A model generated the notes under the pieces. That model was given only the letters and a program-made list of their open reading frames with translations. It had not been told where the DNA came from and did not search any database. Both the position numbers and the translations under genes were made by a program. Shown here piece by piece: positions 8,541-17,915 of a DNA stretch of 64,000 nt; within the stretch, counting starts at the first letter, position 1; each line of letters begins with the position of its first letter. Source of the stretch: Nocardia brasiliensis NBRC 14402 (GTDB lineage Bacteria > Actinomycetota > Actinomycetes > Mycobacteriales > Mycobacteriaceae); contig NZ_BAFT02000024.1 of the NCBI RefSeq assembly GCF_000308475.2, positions 39,715-103,714 of the forward strand, written 5' to 3'.

Positions 8541-11500
8541 TCAGCACAAGGCCGGCATGGGGACTTCTCTGGCGTAGGTTTGCCATTCCGCCGCGGTGAG
8601 GAGTGTGGTTTTACTCTCGCAGATCGCTGCGGCGAGTTCCTCGGTTCGAAGGGCATAGACGCGGGCGGGCAAGGCATTACTGGTGGCGGTCGCGAGATAG
8701 CCGGGAGTTCCCGCAAAGCTGACATGCCGGGGACCGTCGTCAACGGTATGCAATTCCAGCGTCACGTGTGGCGATGCGGGGTCCGCGATGTTCCATATCT
8801 CGATCGATCCGTCGCGGCCGATCGCGAGTTCGGTGCCATCGGCCGCGAAGGCGAGAGCGGATATGGTTGCTCGATCACCGGACGGTCCCCCGAGGGTGGT
8901 CACTGCTCGGCTTTCGTCGATGCGACGGATCTCGACTGCGGCACCGTTCGAAACAGCGAGCACGCCTTGATGATTGAGGGCGATCGCACGCGGATCCCGG
9001 GCCATGTCATTGCGGGCGATGGTCTGCTTGCGGGGGACGGACGAGCCGCGGAGATCCCAGACGTCGATATCGTTGCCGCGGGTGAGTACTGCCAGGACAC
9101 CCGTGTCGGTGAGGGCCATGGTGGGATGGTCAGGGTAGCTGCCCGGCTGGTCGAGCGGGTTGTCGTTGTCCAGGACGCGAGGGTTTGTCGACGCGTCGGC
9201 GACTTCTTCGAGGTTCCAGATTGCTATCTTCGAAGGCGATGCGACAGCGAGGAGCGTCCCGCTGGGATTCGTTGCGACAGAACCGGTGCCGCTCGAGCGG
9301 ACATCGACCGGGGGTAGTCGCCGGGTGGCGCGCCATGGCGAGTGTGCGGAGTTCTGATCGGGTGCGCCTGGATCCCATAGGTACACGCCGCTGCTGCCTT
9401 CGCTGATGGCTGCGACTCGTCCGTCGGCCGACACGGTGGTGTGCAGTCCGTCGAAGTTCTTTCTTGGTTCGGCAGACCTCCAAGCGTCCATGTCCCGGGT
9501 GATGATCGCTGCGTCGAGTTGTCGGCTGGAAAGGAATCCTGCTCCGACCGAGTTCCATCGACGTAGCAGCGGTGCACTTACGGAGTACCCGGCACCCGGT
9601 GTGTTCGGGAGGGCGTCGATGGCGATGCCGAAGTCTGTGCGCTGCGTCGGAAGCGACCATATCCAGACCGTTCCGTCGCTGGTGGCGGCTGCGAGTGAGC
9701 GCCCTTGCCGCAAGAAGTGCACAGAATAGACGTCTGCCGGTGTGTGCAGGGTTCGGCCTTTGTCTGCGTCGCTGGAGTTCACAGTGATTTCTCGGCCTTG
9801 TGCGGCGATGGCTTGGTAGGCGCCGTCGCTGGAGTAGTCCAGATCCAGCAGCGGCTGTCGATCGGTGCTGGTTCCGATCGGTGCGACGACGCTGGTGGGT
9901 TCGGCGTGCGCTGGTCCATTGCTGAGGTCGAAGAATTCCAGACCGGGCAGTTTCGAGTTCCGGAGTATCAAAGTTCGGCTGTCGGGGCTGAACATCAGTC
10001 GGCGTGTCTGGTTCGTCATGACGGCGATGCTGGTCGGCGGACGATCGAAATCCGGGACCGCGCCGTCGGAGCGGACTCGTGTGGTGTCCCAGATGCGCAC
10101 CTGGTTGGTTTGCCCTGGCGACACGGTCCCGGCCGCGCCCAGAAGTGTTCCTGCCGGGCTGTACGCCACGATGGGATAGCCACTGGGAAGCTCGAGGGTG
10201 GGCAGCGGAGCCGGTGCGGTGTCGCTGCTGATGTCCCATCGCAGGATCTTGCCGTTTCGCATCCCTACGGCTATCTCGCGCGAGTTTGCGGCGGTCGCTG
10301 TGGAGACGACTTCGTCGTCCCCGACGGGAAGGTCGTAGATCGGGCGCGGTCGACCTTTCATATCCCACACTTGAACGCGCGCGGTGCCTGGGACGGCGTC
10401 ACAGCTGACCGCGTCGTTGCCGAATGGCGTGCATTGCTTCCGGTCGATCTGATGCCAGGCAGTGAGTCGCTGCGCATCCGGACTGAGAGAGATGCCGGAT
10501 ACCTCGAAATCTATTGGGAATCTTGCCAACTCGTTGACTCCGCTGGCAGTGATCGTCGCGAATGTCACTCGGCCGTCAGGGGCGGCGGCGGCGAGACGGT
10601 CAGTGTTCGGGGCGGTAGTGAGAATCGTTCCGGCGCCGGTGATCCGGTACGGCACATCGCCCGCTGAGGAGCTGAGCAACTCCGTGCGCGCTTGGGGAGT
10701 GTCGGCGATGCGTAACGCTGCCAGCGCTAGTTGCTGGGCGACGGCGGGATCGATCTCGCGCAGCGTGCGTGCGGTGTCGGCGAGCTGTCGGGAGCGCGTC
10801 ACCTCGAGTTCGGCGCGGTGGTTCGCGTCGAGTACCCATGTCCATGCGCCCGCCAGGACGGCCACCATCGCGATGGCGAGTGCCACGACCCGTCGGGTGG
10901 GGTTGGGTCTGGTTCTCGCCTCGGCGATTGCGTCCGCCAGTGTGTGGGCGGGTACGAGTTGCGGACAGAAGCCATGCGGTACAGAGTCTTTGGCTTCGTT
11001 GTAGTCATCGAGGGGGACGATGATCCGCAGGCCTTTGCTGTTCGCGGCAGGGAGTTTGGCCGCGTAGCCGGTGACATGCGCGAGTGTGCCGTCGGTGTTC
11101 AGATCGGCAGTGGCTGTGGTTTTCGGGTCGAGCGTGTGTGGCCTGAGTGCGTGCAAGCGCGGGTGGCGGGGCGCGATGTCGTTGAGTGCTATCGCTATCG
11201 CGACGCTCATCGAGGCGCCGCGCAGCCTCGCGTAGGGACCGCCATGTTCGCCGGTCACTGACCAGAGCACACACGAGTCGGTTTCTGTGAGTGTGCTGCT
11301 GTTCCAGGCGGAATGCAGGCTTCGGATGAATTCGGGGTCGGGTTGGGTGAATCCGCTCCAGGCCGGGTCGGGATGCATTCCGCTGGGGCCGGATTCGAGT
11401 AGGTGCAGAGTCAGTCGGCCGACCTCGCCCTTTTCGTTGCCATTGCTGTCGCGATCGCTGGCGACGAGCAGGACAGGTATTTCGGTCGTGCGTCGCTCGG

Positions 11501-12023
11501 CCGGCCGGACTCCGGCGACCTCCAGCGCGGTCAGGATCGCGAAACCTCGCAGTTGCGTCGGCGCATCGCGCCACAGCTGCGCGAATACCTGTACCAGTGT
11601 GGCGGGACCGTGTGGTCGAGGCCCCGCGACGAAGGGGGTGCCCACCGAGCAGAGCCCGCTGGCAGCGAAGTGGTCGAGGAATGTCTGGGCACCTTGCGCG
11701 GGCTCGCGTGTGCCGGCGATCGCGCAGGTGAGATGCGCGACTGCCAATGCGGCGGAGTAGTCGAACGGAGCGCGCACACTACCGGACTGGTCCGGTGTCT
11801 CGGCCTCGTCCCGGAGCGGGTCGGTCCGCCATTGTCGTGAATAGCACGTCAGGGCATGCGCTTCGCGCGTGGTCGGGTCGAGCAGATCGCGTGTCATGCT
11901 GTCCGAGAATGCACGTCGGCATTGCGCGAGCCAGGTCGGCTGTGCCCGTGAGCCGGTGAGCTGTTCGTAGAGCTCGCGCAACGCACGCTCGTCCAGATCG
12001 GGCGCCTGCTCTGGGTCCACCAT
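8541..12023 (-). CDS. Lon-like (S16) protease domain - TM - WD40 repeat protein
   Basis: 1160 residues from ATG 12023 (GGGAAGG upstream). Residues 1-235 form an unrecognised helical region. Residues ~245-365 resemble the Lon/S16 catalytic fold: RGASMSVAIAIAL aligns with Lon GPSAGVAM, placing a candidate nucleophile at Ser271, and TLAHVTGYAAKLPAA aligns with the Lon segment bearing the catalytic Lys, giving Lys323; GLRIIVPLDDYNEAK matches the strand that follows. One membrane helix covers ~378-397. Residues 400-455 are the linker usual in NTPase-WD40 proteins (SRQLADTARTLREIDP). About 455-1125 carry ten or more WD40 blades (VQVWDM, ILRWDI, VRIWDT, IAIWNL, IDVWDL, IEIWNI). No P-loop NTPase is visible, unlike typical relatives. 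Likely a membrane-bound regulated protease or conflict-type sensor (inference). Confidence 0.8.
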   Translation of the reverse strand: MVDPEQAPDLDERALRELYEQLTGSRAQPTWLAQCRRAFSDSMTRDLLDPTTREAHALTCYSRQWRTDPLRDEAETPDQSGSVRAPFDYSAALAVAHLTCAIAGTREPAQGAQTFLDHFAASGLCSVGTPFVAGPRPHGPATLVQVFAQLWRDAPTQLRGFAILTALEVAGVRPAERRTTEIPVLLVASDRDSNGNEKGEVGRLTLHLLESGPSGMHPDPAWSGFTQPDPEFIRSLHSAWNSSTLTETDSCVLWSVTGEHGGPYARLRGASMSVAIAIALNDIAPRHPRLHALRPHTLDPKTTATADLNTDGTLAHVTGYAAKLPAANSKGLRIIVPLDDYNEAKDSVPHGFCPQLVPAHTLADAIAEARTRPNPTRRVVALAIAMVAVLAGAWTWVLDANHRAELEVTRSRQLADTARTLREIDPAVAQQLALAALRIADTPQARTELLSSSAGDVPYRITGAGTILTTAPNTDRLAAAAPDGRVTFATITASGVNELARFPIDFEVSGISLSPDAQRLTAWHQIDRKQCTPFGNDAVSCDAVPGTARVQVWDMKGRPRPIYDLPVGDDEVVSTATAANSREIAVGMRNGKILRWDISSDTAPAPLPTLELPSGYPIVAYSPAGTLLGAAGTVSPGQTNQVRIWDTTRVRSDGAVPDFDRPPTSIAVMTNQTRRLMFSPDSRTLILRNSKLPGLEFFDLSNGPAHAEPTSVVAPIGTSTDRQPLLDLDYSSDGAYQAIAAQGREITVNSSDADKGRTLHTPADVYSVHFLRQGRSLAAATSDGTVWIWSLPTQRTDFGIAIDALPNTPGAGYSVSAPLLRRWNSVGAGFLSSRQLDAAIITRDMDAWRSAEPRKNFDGLHTTVSADGRVAAISEGSSGVYLWDPGAPDQNSAHSPWRATRRLPPVDVRSSGTGSVATNPSGTLLAVASPSKIAIWNLEEVADASTNPRVLDNDNPLDQPGSYPDHPTMALTDTGVLAVLTRGNDIDVWDLRGSSVPRKQTIARNDMARDPRAIALNHQGVLAVSNGAAVEIRRIDESRAVTTLGGPSGDRATISALAFAADGTELAIGRDGSIEIWNIADPASPHVTLELHTVDDGPRHVSFAGTPGYLATATSNALPARVYALRTEELAAAICESKTTLLTAAEWQTYAREVPMPALC

Positions 12024-12169
12024 CAGTGCCTTCCCGCTCGCGACTCGACGAGACGGTCGTCAATCGATGAAAGATGATGCAATCACGTCGATTTCGGCCG
12101 CGCCATCGTGATCATCGGCGTCACATGAATGTCGCCACCGTGGACGCGAGCACAGCGCGGCCGGGAGTT

Positions 12170-12838
12170 TCACGTCCGCTCGAGTCCATCGACGATTGCG
12201 CGCCGAACAGGGTCGTCGGCAAGGAGATTGCGCGCGATTCGCCGCCAGGCATTGCGTTCACCGGTGAGGGACGCACCGATCGCGGCGATGATCTGCTCGC
12301 GAAACTCGGCGCGAAGTTCCGTGGCCAGGATCGCAGTGAGCGTCAGCTCGTCGTAACCGGCGATGGTGGTGATGATCCGGCCGATGCGACGGTTGTCCGG
12401 ACCAGGATGCAGCACGAGCAGCAGGTCGGCTGTCGTCGGCTGACCGACGGCATGAATTCTGAGGAGATCAGCATCGATCGAAGCTGGGGGCAGGGACACG
12501 GTGAGCAGGTATCGATTGTCGAAAGGTGCCCAGGCGAAATCTTTACCGTCCTGGTGGAGATGATGCGCGGGCAGCTCTTGGTCATCGGTCGTAGACGCAT
12601 CCTGAAGTTCACTGCGCCAGGCGGGAATTACCATCAGCGGTGCGGAGTATTCGGATTCGGATCTCTCGCCCGCGCGACGATTGCTGTGCGGCGATCGGCC
12701 GATGTCCGCGGGCGGAGTGGGGGATGCGCTGGGAAGCGGACGGTTGGACATGGCGGCCGCAACCCGGTCGAGAAAGGTGGCGGGCCTGGCAAGCGTGCGT
12801 CCGGTAGGGCGCCGCCAAGTACCCAGGATGGAGTTCAT
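12170..12838 (-). CDS. Hypothetical protein, partner of the WD40 gene
   Basis: 222 residues from ATG 12838, which overlaps the stop of the upstream membrane-protein gene (ATGA). The first ~70 residues are basic and Pro-rich, probably disordered. The rest is a compact domain with YLLTVSLPPASIDADLLRIH, then a repeated helical pattern ending in LLADDPVRRAIVDGLE. I do not recognise the family. The 146-base gap to the WD40 gene and common strand suggest one operon. Confidence 0.65.
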   Translation of the reverse strand: MNSILGTWRRPTGRTLARPATFLDRVAAAMSNRPLPSASPTPPADIGRSPHSNRRAGERSESEYSAPLMVIPAWRSELQDASTTDDQELPAHHLHQDGKDFAWAPFDNRYLLTVSLPPASIDADLLRIHAVGQPTTADLLLVLHPGPDNRRIGRIITTIAGYDELTLTAILATELRAEFREQIIAAIGASLTGERNAWRRIARNLLADDPVRRAIVDGLERT

Positions 12839-13230
12839 GTCTCCTCCCGGGCGGGTTGCTCCGGTGTTGCGGGTACGACGCCGGTGTCCTTGCCGTTTGC
12901 GAGAGAACTCAAAGACAGTGCGCCGGTGAGTCCGACCGCGATTCCGGCCTTGGCATCCGCTATCCAGCCTGCGCCGGCCAGGGCACCGGCGAGCACGGCT
13001 GTCGCGAGCAGGCGCAGGCCGACATTGCTACACCACCAGAAACCTGGTGGCGGGCGAGTGAGATCCCCTGCGGCGGACTCCTGTTCGGACCGCCACGGCC
13101 ATCTGCCTTCTTTACTGGTGAATTGCCATAACTCGTACATCGTCGCACCGAACGCGGTCACCGCAGCGATGATCGAGCTGGCCGCGACGAGAGTCAGGTT
13201 CACGATGTCCAAAGCTACCCCACCTGCCAC
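12835..13230 (-). CDS. Small membrane protein, first gene of the WD40 module
   Basis: 131 residues from GTG 13230; TTG at 13212 has a better ribosome-site spacing (AGGTGGGG). An N-terminal helix at ~10-32 and two helices at ~70-108 (LRLLATAVLAGALAGAGWIA and AGIAVGLTGALSLSSLA). A Trp-rich loop between them contains WQF, WPW and FWW. Its start is 66 bases from the divergent lipoprotein gene. It may hold the WD40 protein at the membrane; that is inference from gene order alone. Confidence 0.65.
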   Translation of the reverse strand: MAGGVALDIVNLTLVAASSIIAAVTAFGATMYELWQFTSKEGRWPWRSEQESAAGDLTRPPPGFWWCSNVGLRLLATAVLAGALAGAGWIADAKAGIAVGLTGALSLSSLANGKDTGVVPATPEQPAREET

Positions 13231-13295
13231 GGCGGCGAGCCGACCTTCGGCACAGTGGTCTTCTGACCTGATCGGCAGCCGACTACCTTTGCCGC

Positions 13296-14321
13296 ATGTC
13301 CATCCCCGCGCGTGAGTTGACGCGCATCAAGCGAAGAATCGTTCTGGTCATGGCGATCGTGTTGTCGTGGGTCGTTACCGCGGCGCTGTGTTCGTGTGCC
13401 ACGGCAACACCCCAGAAACGGCCGGAACTGCCGGAGTTGCCGTCGTACACGGATCAGTTGTCGGCGGCGGACCGGGAAAAGATCAACTTCCGCAACAGTA
13501 TTCGAGCGCTGGATCCCTGTGCCTACGTCGATGCCGTGGCACTGAGCCGGATCGGGAAGCCGGTGATGAGCGGTGCGTCAGGCTTCGTCTTCGGGCCGTG
13601 CGAGATCTGGTTCGACGGCCCGCGGATCACGATCGACATCGGCAAGGTGGTCGCCGACGCCGTGCCGCGCGTGGTCGGTGGCACCACGGTGTGGATCCAC
13701 CATGCGGACGAGTCCGGCAACTCGTGTTATGCCCAACTGCGCCTGAATGACAGCTATGGCGTCGATTTCGGCGTGATCCTGCGGCGGAACATCGGTGATC
13801 CGCCGACGCCGGTGGAAGCGTGCAACATGGCCGCAGACCTCGCCGCAGCGCCTGCCGCCCGGCGCACCGATCGCCCGTTGCGCGCGGAATCGCAGTATCC
13901 GCAAATGAATTCGCGATTGGCCGCCATCGACCCATGCGCCGTGCTCGGCAAGGTCGGGCCCGGACACCGTCCCGTGCTCGAGCCGGACTTCGACGACTTC
14001 CTGTTCTGGTGTGGTTACCGCCTGGACGAAGGAGACGAGTCGAGCTTCCAGGCGATCCATTACGTGTATCGGAGCTACAGCCACATGAAACCGCTGCGCG
14101 GGCAGCGGAAATTGACGATCGGCGGATTCCAGGCCTTGGAGGACCCCGAGCCCATCGACTCGGAACCGGGCACCTGCGCGATCTATATTGCGACCGACCC
14201 GCCCGAGACCGAGAGCGGCGTCCAAACCGAGACCGTCGAGGTCACCGCGCGCAGCGGTTGCGCCGCCGCCACCACCCTCGCCGAGGAGCTCACCCGCCTC
14301 TACAACGAATTCGCCCGCTGA
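13296..14321 (+). CDS. DUF3558-like lipoprotein with two repeated domains
   Basis: 341 residues. The signal segment (IVLVMAIVLSWVVTAALCSC) ends in LCSC, an acceptable lipobox, so Cys32 or the following Cys may be lipidated. Two copies of a Cys-containing domain follow: one opening with RALDPCAYVDAVALSRIG (about residue 70) and one with AAIDPCAVLGKVG (about 211); each has a later WFDG/WCGY strand and a final Cys. This LDPC opening is typical of DUF3558 lipoproteins of Nocardia and Mycobacterium, here as a tandem. Function unknown. Confidence 0.75.
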   Translation: MSIPARELTRIKRRIVLVMAIVLSWVVTAALCSCATATPQKRPELPELPSYTDQLSAADREKINFRNSIRALDPCAYVDAVALSRIGKPVMSGASGFVFGPCEIWFDGPRITIDIGKVVADAVPRVVGGTTVWIHHADESGNSCYAQLRLNDSYGVDFGVILRRNIGDPPTPVEACNMAADLAAAPAARRTDRPLRAESQYPQMNSRLAAIDPCAVLGKVGPGHRPVLEPDFDDFLFWCGYRLDEGDESSFQAIHYVYRSYSHMKPLRGQRKLTIGGFQALEDPEPIDSEPGTCAIYIATDPPETESGVQTETVEVTARSGCAAATTLAEELTRLYNEFAR

Positions 14322-14412
14322 GCGCAGCGCGGGTCGTCGCTCGTGCGAGCTACGCGGAAGTGGGCTCTGCAGTGGGATGTGGGTGGCGGCGGAGGCCGCT
14401 TATGGTCGGGAG

Positions 14413-15327
14413 GTGATCGAAGCAAGAGGCTTGACCAAGGCTTATGGCCGGACAGTCGCGGTGCGGGACGGGGGGTTCACCGTGGCGCCCGGCCGGGTGA
14501 CCGGGTTCCTCGGCCCGAACGGATCGGGCAAGACGACGACGCTGCGGATGATTCTCGGCCTCGCTACCCCGTCGAGTGGGGAGGTGCGGGTGGCGGGCAA
14601 ACGCTATTGCGAACTCGTCCGTCCGCTGCATGTCGTCGGCGCGTTGCTGGACGCCGGTGACGTACTGGCATCGCGGACCGCGGTCGCGCATCTGCGGGTG
14701 CTGGCGGCGGCGAACGGGATTCGCCGCTCGCGCGTGGACGAGGTGCTCGGTGCGGTCGGTTTGGCCGAGGTGGCCGGACGACGGGTCGGCGAGTTCTCGC
14801 TGGGGATGCGGCAGCGGCTGGGTATCGCCGCGGCATTGCTCGGCGATCCGGCGATCGTCGTGCTGGACGAACCGGTCAACGGGTTGGACACCGAGGGCAT
14901 CCGGTGGATTCGCGGACTGTTGCGCTCAATGGCCGACCAGGGCCGCACGGTGCTGCTGTCCAGCCATGTGATGAGCGAGATGCAGCTGGTCGCCGATCAT
15001 CTGCTGGTGATCGGCGCGGGCACGTTGCTCGCGGACGAGCCGATGACGCGGTTCATCGAGCGGCATGCGGATCCGGTGGTGCGGGTCCGCGCGGCCGAGC
15101 TCCCGGTGTTGGTCGAGACGATCGGCGCCGAAGCGCGGGTCGAGCTGCATGGCGATTCCGCTGTGGTGCACGGGATCTCGTCGCGCGCGATCGGCCGGTT
15201 GGCGGCGCGCAACGGCATCGTGCTCGATGAGCTGACGCCGATACACGCTTCGGTGGAGGACGTGTTCACCGGACTGGTCGAGCAGCATCAGCAGTTCGCG
15301 CACGGTGCGGCGGGGCGGGCGGCATGA
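14413..15327 (+). CDS. ABC transporter ATP-binding protein
   Basis: 304 residues from GTG 14413 (VIEARGLTKAYG is the usual start of the domain; the ribosome site is poor and ATG 14377 cannot be excluded). Walker A GPNGSGKTTT, Q-loop region, signature FSLGMRQRL, Walker B IVVLDEPVNGLD and H-loop LLSSHVMSE are all intact. The C-terminal ~80 residues are the DrrA/CcmA-type extension. Stop overlaps the permease start by 4 bases. With the permease and the kinase/regulator downstream it resembles drug-responsive export modules. Confidence 0.93.
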   Translation: MIEARGLTKAYGRTVAVRDGGFTVAPGRVTGFLGPNGSGKTTTLRMILGLATPSSGEVRVAGKRYCELVRPLHVVGALLDAGDVLASRTAVAHLRVLAAANGIRRSRVDEVLGAVGLAEVAGRRVGEFSLGMRQRLGIAAALLGDPAIVVLDEPVNGLDTEGIRWIRGLLRSMADQGRTVLLSSHVMSEMQLVADHLLVIGAGTLLADEPMTRFIERHADPVVRVRAAELPVLVETIGAEARVELHGDSAVVHGISSRAIGRLAARNGIVLDELTPIHASVEDVFTGLVEQHQQFAHGAAGRAA

Positions 15328-16103
15328 GCGCGGTGCGCGTCGCCGTGCCGTACCGGTCGCTCCTGGGTGACCAGATCCGTTCGGAGACAGTCAAAATCAG
15401 GTCGGCACGGACGCTGTCGCTACTGCCCGTGGCGGCGTCGGTGCTGGGCCCGGTGTCGGCGGTGCTGGTGGGGGTGACCGGGAGCCTCTCGCCGGGCGAC
15501 ACCCTGATGGGCGGCGCGCTGACGGGAGTGTCGGCAGCACTGGCGGTGGTCGCGGCTTGGGGTGCGCTGGTGGTGACGACCGAGTATTCCGCGGGCACGA
15601 TCCGCCCGGTATTGGCCGCCACGCCGCAGCGGACCGTGGTGTTGGCGGCGAAGGCGATTGTGGTCGCCGTGGTGGCCGCCGTCGTGGGCGTGCTGTCGCC
15701 CTCGGCGTCGCTGCTGATCGGATCGGCGACCATCGATGCGGCGAAATATCCAGTCGGCGAAGTCTTTCCGGGCCTGATCGGTATCTGGTGTTGTTTCCCG
15801 TTGGTCGCGTTGCTCGGCGTCGGCGCCGGGGTGCTGCTGCGCGGGTCGGTGGGTGCGGTGGCGATGGTGGCGGCACATGTCGTGGTGCCACAACTGACGG
15901 CGGCACAGGCATTCGGGGAGTTGCACAAGTGGGCGACCGTGGCCGCGCCGAGCGCCGTGGTGGCGAAACTGTCACACAACGCCGATGCCGCCCCCGAGCT
16001 CATGGGTTCGCTCGGCGGCTGGCCACGGCTGGTCCTCGTCGCCGCCACCGCGGTGTCGGCGCTGTACTCGGCGCGGCGGGCGCTGGAACGCAGGGACGTA
16101 TGA
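15324..16103 (+). CDS. ABC-2 type transporter permease
   Basis: 259 residues with six hydrophobic segments and short loops, starting SAVRVAVPYRSLLGDQIRSE, the usual cytoplasmic opening of ABC-2 permeases. TTEYSAGTIRPVLAATPQRT is the typical conserved loop after helix 2. Overlaps by 4 bases both the ATPase gene before it and the histidine kinase gene after it, so the four genes are one translationally coupled unit. Confidence 0.9.
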   Translation: MSAVRVAVPYRSLLGDQIRSETVKIRSARTLSLLPVAASVLGPVSAVLVGVTGSLSPGDTLMGGALTGVSAALAVVAAWGALVVTTEYSAGTIRPVLAATPQRTVVLAAKAIVVAVVAAVVGVLSPSASLLIGSATIDAAKYPVGEVFPGLIGIWCCFPLVALLGVGAGVLLRGSVGAVAMVAAHVVVPQLTAAQAFGELHKWATVAAPSAVVAKLSHNADAAPELMGSLGGWPRLVLVAATAVSALYSARRALERRDV

Positions 16104-17242
16104 CGATTCGGATCGGGGAGCGGTGGCTGGTGCCGGCGGTGCTGGTCGTTGCGGTGTTCGTGTTCGTGGTGGTCGACCATACGCTGGTGTCCGACACGGA
16201 CCTCGGCCTGCGGCAGTCCACCGGGTTGGCGTTGCTGCAAGCCCTGGCGATCGTGTTGCAGCTGCGGTTCGCCGTGCTCGGCTGGCTGGTCAGTGCGGTA
16301 GCGGTCGGGTACGCGTCGGTCGCGGTGGGCGGGCCGTCGTGGGTGGAGCCGATGTTCAACAGCTACCTGGTGGTGCTCGCCCTGCTGGCGGTGCGGGTGC
16401 CTTGGCGCACCGCCGCGGTGGTATGGGCCGCCACCACCGGTATGGGCGTTGTGCTGACTGTGGTGATGCCGCACGCGCGGTGGACCGATATCGTCGGGTC
16501 CGCGGTGCTGGCGGGTTTGGTACTGGTGGCCGCGGCGGCGGTGCGGGCGGTGATCGACGCCCGCCGCGCCGCGTACGAGCAGGCGCGGGAATCGGCGCAC
16601 CAGCAGCAACGCACCGTGTTGCTCGAGGAGCGGGCCCGGATCGCGCGCGAGTTGCACGACGTGGTCGCGCACCACATGTCGGTGATCGCGATCCAGGCCG
16701 AATCCGCGCGCTACCGGATCGCCGACCCGCCGCCGGAATTGCTGACGAGTCTGTCGGCGATCCACACCGGAGCCTCGGCGGCCCTGACCGAGATGCGGCG
16801 CATTCTCGGTGTCCTGCACGCCGAAGCCGACGAACCCACCCAGCCGCAACCTCGCATCGCCGATATCGATGGCCTGGTCGAGGGCATCCGTGCGGCCGGA
16901 CGGCAGGTGCTCCTGGGCCGCGAGGGGACGGTGCGGGAGCTTGCGACGGGCGTGGAGATCTGTGCGTACCGCATTGTGCAGGAAGCGCTGAGCAATGCGG
17001 TACGCCACGCTCCCGGCGCCGACGTTCGAATCGAATTGTGTTATCGCACTGCGGAACTGGAGATATCGGTGCTCAACGGGCCCGGAGGCGCCGTTGCGCC
17101 GTCGCGAAGCGGCGGTCGTGGGCTGATCGGAATGCGCGAACGAGTAGCCGTCCTGGGCGGCGGTCTGGAGACCATGCCGACACCGGAGGGCGGCTACTCC
17201 GTCCAGGCAGTCCTGCCACTGACGGAGCGGAACGCGCCATGA
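16100..17242 (+). CDS. Sensor histidine kinase of the ABC-linked two-component system
   Basis: 380 residues from ATG 16100. Residues 10-155 hold five to six membrane helices with almost no external loop, an intramembrane-sensing layout. Phospho-acceptor His186 lies in ARELHDVVAHHMSVIAIQ (HisKA_3); the HATPase domain has N-box EALSNAVRHA and G-box GRGLIGMRERV. Distant paralogue of the kinase at 6054-7310. Genetic coupling to an ABC transporter suggests that drug transport or drug-damaged membrane is the signal. Confidence 0.92.
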   Translation: MTIRIGERWLVPAVLVVAVFVFVVVDHTLVSDTDLGLRQSTGLALLQALAIVLQLRFAVLGWLVSAVAVGYASVAVGGPSWVEPMFNSYLVVLALLAVRVPWRTAAVVWAATTGMGVVLTVVMPHARWTDIVGSAVLAGLVLVAAAAVRAVIDARRAAYEQARESAHQQQRTVLLEERARIARELHDVVAHHMSVIAIQAESARYRIADPPPELLTSLSAIHTGASAALTEMRRILGVLHAEADEPTQPQPRIADIDGLVEGIRAAGRQVLLGREGTVRELATGVEICAYRIVQEALSNAVRHAPGADVRIELCYRTAELEISVLNGPGGAVAPSRSGGRGLIGMRERVAVLGGGLETMPTPEGGYSVQAVLPLTERNAP

Positions 17243-17895
17243 CGATTCGTGTGCTGATCGCCGACGACCAGGCCCTGATCCGCGACGGACTCTCGGTGCT
17301 GCTGACCGCCCAGCCGGATCTCGAGGTGGTCGGCGAGGCCGCCGACGGCGTCGAAGCGGCCCGTCTGACGGCCGACCTCCGACCGGACGTGGTTCTGATG
17401 GATATTCGGATGCCGCGACTCGACGGGCTCGAAGCCACCGCTCGCATCGTCGCCTCCGGCGCACCCGCCCGGGTGATCGTGCTGACCACCTACGATCTCG
17501 ACGAATATGTCTTCCGCGCGCTCCGCGTCGGCGCCAGCGGCTTTCTGCTCAAAGACACCAGTGGGCTCGTGATCGTGGACAGCATCCGTACGATCGCGCT
17601 GGGGGACGCGATGCTCGCGCCGTCGGTCACCCGGCGTCTGCTGGCCGAGTTCGCCCGCTTACCCGCCCGGCACCGACCGGACGATGCGCGCCTACAGGCC
17701 CTCACCGACCGCGAAACCCAGGTGCTGACCCTGATCGCCCGCGGTCTGTCCAATGCCGAAATCGCCGAAACCCTGGGCATCGCAGAGGAAACCGTGAAAA
17801 CCCACGTCGGCCGGATTCTGGCCAAACTCCGGCTGCGTGACCGCACCCAGGCCGCGATCGCTGCCTACGAAACCGGTCTGGTCACACCCGGCTGA
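17239..17895 (+). CDS. NarL/LuxR-type response regulator
   Basis: 218 residues. Receiver pocket DD at 9-10, phospho-acceptor Asp55 (VVLMDIRMPRLDG), TTYD and FLLKDT; LuxR-type helix-turn-helix at about 150-212 (LTDRETQVLTLIARGLSNAE, ETVKTHVGRILAKL). Starts inside the kinase stop (ATGA). The adjacent monooxygenase gene starts 20 bases after its stop, so it is probably co-transcribed. Confidence 0.93.
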   Translation: MTIRVLIADDQALIRDGLSVLLTAQPDLEVVGEAADGVEAARLTADLRPDVVLMDIRMPRLDGLEATARIVASGAPARVIVLTTYDLDEYVFRALRVGASGFLLKDTSGLVIVDSIRTIALGDAMLAPSVTRRLLAEFARLPARHRPDDARLQALTDRETQVLTLIARGLSNAEIAETLGIAEETVKTHVGRILAKLRLRDRTQAAIAAYETGLVTPG

Positions 17896-17915
17896 CCCGT
17901 CCCGGAGACATTGTC

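Noticed and set aside
15266..17464. 732-codon minus-strand frame opposite the ABC permease and histidine kinase
   Set aside because: Antisense shadow; the plus-strand kinase, permease and regulator are unambiguous and linked by ATGA overlaps.
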